This document shows, one piece after another, positions 31,794 to 35,023 of a DNA stretch of 35,023 nucleotides (the stretch's first letter is position 1; every line of letters starts with the position of its first letter). Source of the DNA: Opitutales bacterium. GTDB taxonomy: Bacteria; Verrucomicrobiota; Verrucomicrobiia; Opitutales; Opitutaceae. The stretch covers positions 1 through 35,023 of the forward strand of contig OMJT01000170.1 of the NCBI GenBank assembly GCA_900299415.1, given 5' to 3'. The notes beneath the pieces were generated by a model that was not told where the DNA came from, made no database searches, and saw only the letters and a program-made list of their open reading frames with translations. A program made the position numbers and the translations under genes.

Positions 31794-32489
31794 ATGAAGA
31801 CAGGTTCCCCATCCAGACCAACGGCGAATTCTTCCCGTCCAGCGGCGGGCCCACTCTCCCGCGCCCGGTTCCTCGGCGCACTGTTCGCCGGCCTGGCACT
31901 CGGCTCCGGCCTCCTCGCCGCTGCCGCCGAGACCGTGCCGAATATCGTGTTCTTCGGCGACAGCATCACCGCCGGCTACGGCCTCGCCAATCCGGACCGC
32001 GAGGCCTACCCGGCGAGGATCCAGTCCAAGCTCGACGCCGCCGGGCTCAGATATCGGGTCGTGAACGCAGGACTGAGCGGCGACACCACCACCGGCGGGC
32101 TCGCGCGCATCGATTGGACCCTGCGCCAGCAAGTTGACATTTTTGTCCTCGCTCTTGGCGGCAACGACGGGCTGCGAGGTACCGCGCCGTCGGTCACCGA
32201 GAAAAACCTGCAGGGCATCATCGACCGCGTCCGCACCAAATATCCCCAAGCGAAGATCGTCCTCACCGGCATGCAGATGCCCGACACCATGGGCCCCGCG
32301 TACACCAAGGCCTTCCGCGAGCTGTTTCCCGCCTTGGCGGAAAAGAACAAGCTCACCCTCGTACCTTTCCTCCTTGAGGGCGTCGGCGGTGTTCGCGAGC
32401 TGAATCAGAACGACCGCATTCACCCCACCGCGGAAGGCGCCGCCCTCGTGGCCGAGAACGTCTGGAAAGTTCTGCGGCCGCTGCTATGA
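31794..32489 (+). CDS. Arylesterase / TesA-like SGNH hydrolase
   Basis: IVFFGDSITAGYGLANPDREAYPARIQ, ALGGNDGLRG, NDRIHPTAEGAALVAENVW. Confidence 0.95.
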   Translation: MKTGSPSRPTANSSRPAAGPLSRARFLGALFAGLALGSGLLAAAAETVPNIVFFGDSITAGYGLANPDREAYPARIQSKLDAAGLRYRVVNAGLSGDTTTGGLARIDWTLRQQVDIFVLALGGNDGLRGTAPSVTEKNLQGIIDRVRTKYPQAKIVLTGMQMPDTMGPAYTKAFRELFPALAEKNKLTLVPFLLEGVGGVRELNQNDRIHPTAEGAALVAENVWKVLRPLL

Positions 32490-32761
32490 CGCGGCTCATC
32501 CTCGGCGGCCTCGCCGTCCTGCTGCTCGCGGGCCGCCTCGTCGCGGCGGCGCCGTCCCTCCCGCTCGACACGGTGGTCACGAGCCTAACCTGGGACGACT
32601 TCACCAATGCCACAAGCGGCGGCACCTTTAGCTTCAGCCAGAGCATCGATCAACGCAGCCTCCTGCTGAACTTCACCCCGGTGCCCGAGCCCTCGACCTG
32701 GCTCATGCTTGGTACCGGTGCCGGCTTGGTGGCCTTCCGTCTCCGTCGCCGGCGGACCTAA
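32486..32761 (+). CDS. Very small PEP-CTERM sorting-domain protein
   Basis: N-terminal signal RLILGGLAVLLLAGRLVAAAP; C-terminal VPEPSTWLMLGTGAGLVAFRLRRRRT; ATGA overlap with upstream CDS. Confidence 0.75.
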   Translation: MTRLILGGLAVLLLAGRLVAAAPSLPLDTVVTSLTWDDFTNATSGGTFSFSQSIDQRSLLLNFTPVPEPSTWLMLGTGAGLVAFRLRRRRT

Positions 32762-32863
32762 ACCGCGAAGGTGCGCCGCACCGACTGCGGCCGGCGGAGC
32801 GCATTCCTGTCATCCTCCGCCGGACGGCTTGTCTTCGCCCTTCCGTCCGTGCACAAATCCGCC

Positions 32864-33439
32864 ATGGCCTTCGCCCTTTTCCTCATCCTCGGCTCCGCTG
32901 CGTGGCGCGTCGCCGCGGTATACGTCCCGGAGATGTCCAATTTCGCGCCCCTGATGGCGCTGACCTTCTGCGGGGCCGTTTATTTCCGGGACCGCCGCCT
33001 CTGGCTCGTGCCGTTCGCCGCCCTGCTGCTGTCGGACCTCTACATCGACTGGCACTACGCCACGCACCTCGGCTACACGTGGGGTGCGGGTGACGCCGTG
33101 ATCCGCCTGGCCTGCTTCGCCGCCGGACTCGGCCTTGGCCGTCTCGTGGCCGCACGCCGCTCCTGGCTGAATCTCTTCAGCGGGGCGCTCGGCGGCTCGC
33201 TGCTGTTTTACCTCGTGACCAATACGTCCGTCTGGGCTGGCGACCCGTTTTACGCCAAGACCGCCGCCGGCTGGTGGCAGGCCATGACGATCGGCCACCC
33301 GGAATTTCAGCCGACGCTGGTGTTCTTCCGCAACACCCTCCTCAGCGACCTCGGCTTCGCGGCCGCCTTCGTCGCCGTGATGGAGTGGTCCGGCCGCCGC
33401 GCCGGCCAGCCGGGGCTGCTGGGCCGGACGACGGCCTGA
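32864..33439 (+). CDS. Membrane protein, DUF6580-like
   Basis: Multi-TM; NFAPLMALTFCGAVYFRDRRLWLVPFAALLLSDLYIDWHY; WWQAMTIGHPEFQPTLVFFRNTLLSDLGFAAAF. Confidence 0.8.
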   Translation: MAFALFLILGSAAWRVAAVYVPEMSNFAPLMALTFCGAVYFRDRRLWLVPFAALLLSDLYIDWHYATHLGYTWGAGDAVIRLACFAAGLGLGRLVAARRSWLNLFSGALGGSLLFYLVTNTSVWAGDPFYAKTAAGWWQAMTIGHPEFQPTLVFFRNTLLSDLGFAAAFVAVMEWSGRRAGQPGLLGRTTA

Positions 33440-33501
33440 GGGCAGCGCGCGTTAATCCGAACGCGCCGATTGGCACGCGGTCGGGCCGGTACTAACCCGC
33501 C

Positions 33502-35022
33502 CTACAGCAGATCCGCCGCGAGTTCGGCGAGCTTCGAGCGCTCGCCCTTGGTCAATTTCACGTGCGCCGCCACCGCCTGGCCCCGCATGCGGTTGTGGCA
33601 GTAGACGAGGCCGTTGCTGCGGGAATCGACGTACGGGTTGTCGATCTGGGCGGGGTCGCCGATCAGCACGATCTTCGACCCTTCCGAGATGCGCGTGATC
33701 ACCGTCTTCACCTCGTGCGGCGTGAGCTGTTGCGCCTCGTCGAGGATGAAGAAGCGCCGGGCGATCGAGCGCCCGCGGATGAACGCCAGGGCCTCAATCT
33801 CGACAAGCCCACTTTTCAGCAGGCGTTCGTACGGTTTCGCCACGATGCCACCCAGCCCGTGCGGCAGGGGCGCCGGGGCGTGAATCACCCCGCCGGACTG
33901 GGCGTCGCGGTTCTTGTGCTTTTTCTTCGAAACCTTTTTCGAGGCGAACTGCGGGTCCTTCGGCGGCTTCGAGGGAATGAGCACCTCGAGCGCGTCGTAG
34001 TACGGCTGGAGCCAGGGCTTCATCTTCTCCTCGAGCGTGCCGGGGAGGAAGCCAATGTCCTTGCCCACCGCAATCACCGGGCGGGAGATCGAAACGCCGT
34101 CGTAGCGGGAACTGTCGTCGCAGACCTGGTGGAGCGCGCCGGCGATGGAGAGGAGGGTCTTGCCCGTGCCCGCCTTGCCGAAGCAGGTCAGCATGTGGAT
34201 GGAGTCGTCGAGCAGCGCGTCGATCAGGAACTGCTGCTCGAGGTTGCGGGCGCGGATCGGGATGCCGCCCGGGGCCTTCATGAAGTCGGGCAGCTTGAGC
34301 CGCCGCGCCAGGCCGTCGCCGTAGTAGCGGGCGGGCATCGTCTTGCCCTCGTCGGAGCGCAGCAGCAGGTACTCGTTGATGTGCAGCCCGCGCCCGGCCG
34401 CGCCGAGCTCGAACTCACCCTCGGAGCAGAAACGCTGGAGCTCGTAGATCGTGACGGGAATCTCGCGGTAGCTCGCCTCCTCGTGCTCCTCGGGGACCTT
34501 GTCGTTGAGGTAATCCTCCGACTCGAGGCCGACGGCGCGGGCCTTGAGCTGCACGTTCACGTCCTTGGTCACCAGGATCGTCGGCGGCGGGAACTGCTCC
34601 TGCACGAAAAGCGCCGCGGCGATGATGCGGTTGTCCTTCTTCGACAGGTCAGGCAGGATCGCCCGCAGGCGGTCCATCGCGGGCGACTGCCGACCCTCGG
34701 TGAGGTACGGGTTGATGATGATGGAGAGCGTGCCGCCGTTGGGCAGCTCGACGCCCTCGTGCATCGAGCGCGAGTCGGGCAGGAGCTCCTGCAGGATGCG
34801 GTGCACGCGCCGCGCGTTGCGGCCGCGCTCCGTGGACTGCTCGCCCTTGATGGCGTCGAGCTCCTCGAGGACCTCGACCGGAATCGCGAGGTTGTTCTCC
34901 TCGAACTTGTAAATGGACTGCGGGTCGTGAAGCAGGACGTTTGTGTCGAGCACGAAGGTCTTCACCTTCGCCGAAACCCTCAGCCGCGGTTTTGGAGCGG
35001 TCGCCCCTCGCAGGTTTTCCAT
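33502..35022 (-). CDS. PhoH-family ATPase with N-terminal PIN domain (YlaK-like)
   Basis: TFVLDTNVLLHDPQSIYKFEENNLAIPVEVLEELDAIK (PIN); CFGKAGTGKTLLSIAGALHQV; FFILDEAQQLTPHEVKTVITRISEGSKIVLIGDPAQID. Confidence 0.96.
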   Translation of the reverse strand: MENLRGATAPKPRLRVSAKVKTFVLDTNVLLHDPQSIYKFEENNLAIPVEVLEELDAIKGEQSTERGRNARRVHRILQELLPDSRSMHEGVELPNGGTLSIIINPYLTEGRQSPAMDRLRAILPDLSKKDNRIIAAALFVQEQFPPPTILVTKDVNVQLKARAVGLESEDYLNDKVPEEHEEASYREIPVTIYELQRFCSEGEFELGAAGRGLHINEYLLLRSDEGKTMPARYYGDGLARRLKLPDFMKAPGGIPIRARNLEQQFLIDALLDDSIHMLTCFGKAGTGKTLLSIAGALHQVCDDSSRYDGVSISRPVIAVGKDIGFLPGTLEEKMKPWLQPYYDALEVLIPSKPPKDPQFASKKVSKKKHKNRDAQSGGVIHAPAPLPHGLGGIVAKPYERLLKSGLVEIEALAFIRGRSIARRFFILDEAQQLTPHEVKTVITRISEGSKIVLIGDPAQIDNPYVDSRSNGLVYCHNRMRGQAVAAHVKLTKGERSKLAELAADLL

Positions 35023-35023
35023 C

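Overview
High-GC chromosomal window that looks verrucomicrobial (Opitutaceae-like by gene content and style; taxonomy is an inference). Most of it is ordinary housekeeping content. Left to right: an IS3-type orfA/orfB fragment fused to a REC/coiled-coil gene at the left edge; a deoC / aldehyde dehydrogenase / ALDH-like operon that reads as a split ALDH16; a small conserved-looking ORF flanked by two perfect hairpins; a coiled-coil membrane protein; sdhCAB; a PaaK-like adenylate-forming enzyme; a NUDIX hydrolase; a LysM protein; tRNA-Pro(TGG); a TPR-like protein; rsmE; an aldo/keto reductase; a MacAB-like exporter operon with two permeases and an upstream unknown membrane protein; a divergent LytS/LytTR two-component system; a polyphosphate-glucokinase-like ROK kinase; an FKBP PPIase; a PhoX/DUF839 Tat protein; a ybbA/ybbP/tesA-like locus; a 91-aa PEP-CTERM protein; a DUF6580-like membrane protein; and a PIN-PhoH protein. 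I found no CRISPR array, prophage, defence island or biosynthetic cluster. The best leads are the split ALDH16 next to deoC with a short tandem repeat at the split, the dispersed inverted-repeat (REPIN-like) elements, the IS3 chimera at the left edge, the minimal PEP-CTERM ORF, and recurrent RGG/Gly-rich segments in unrelated exported proteins.
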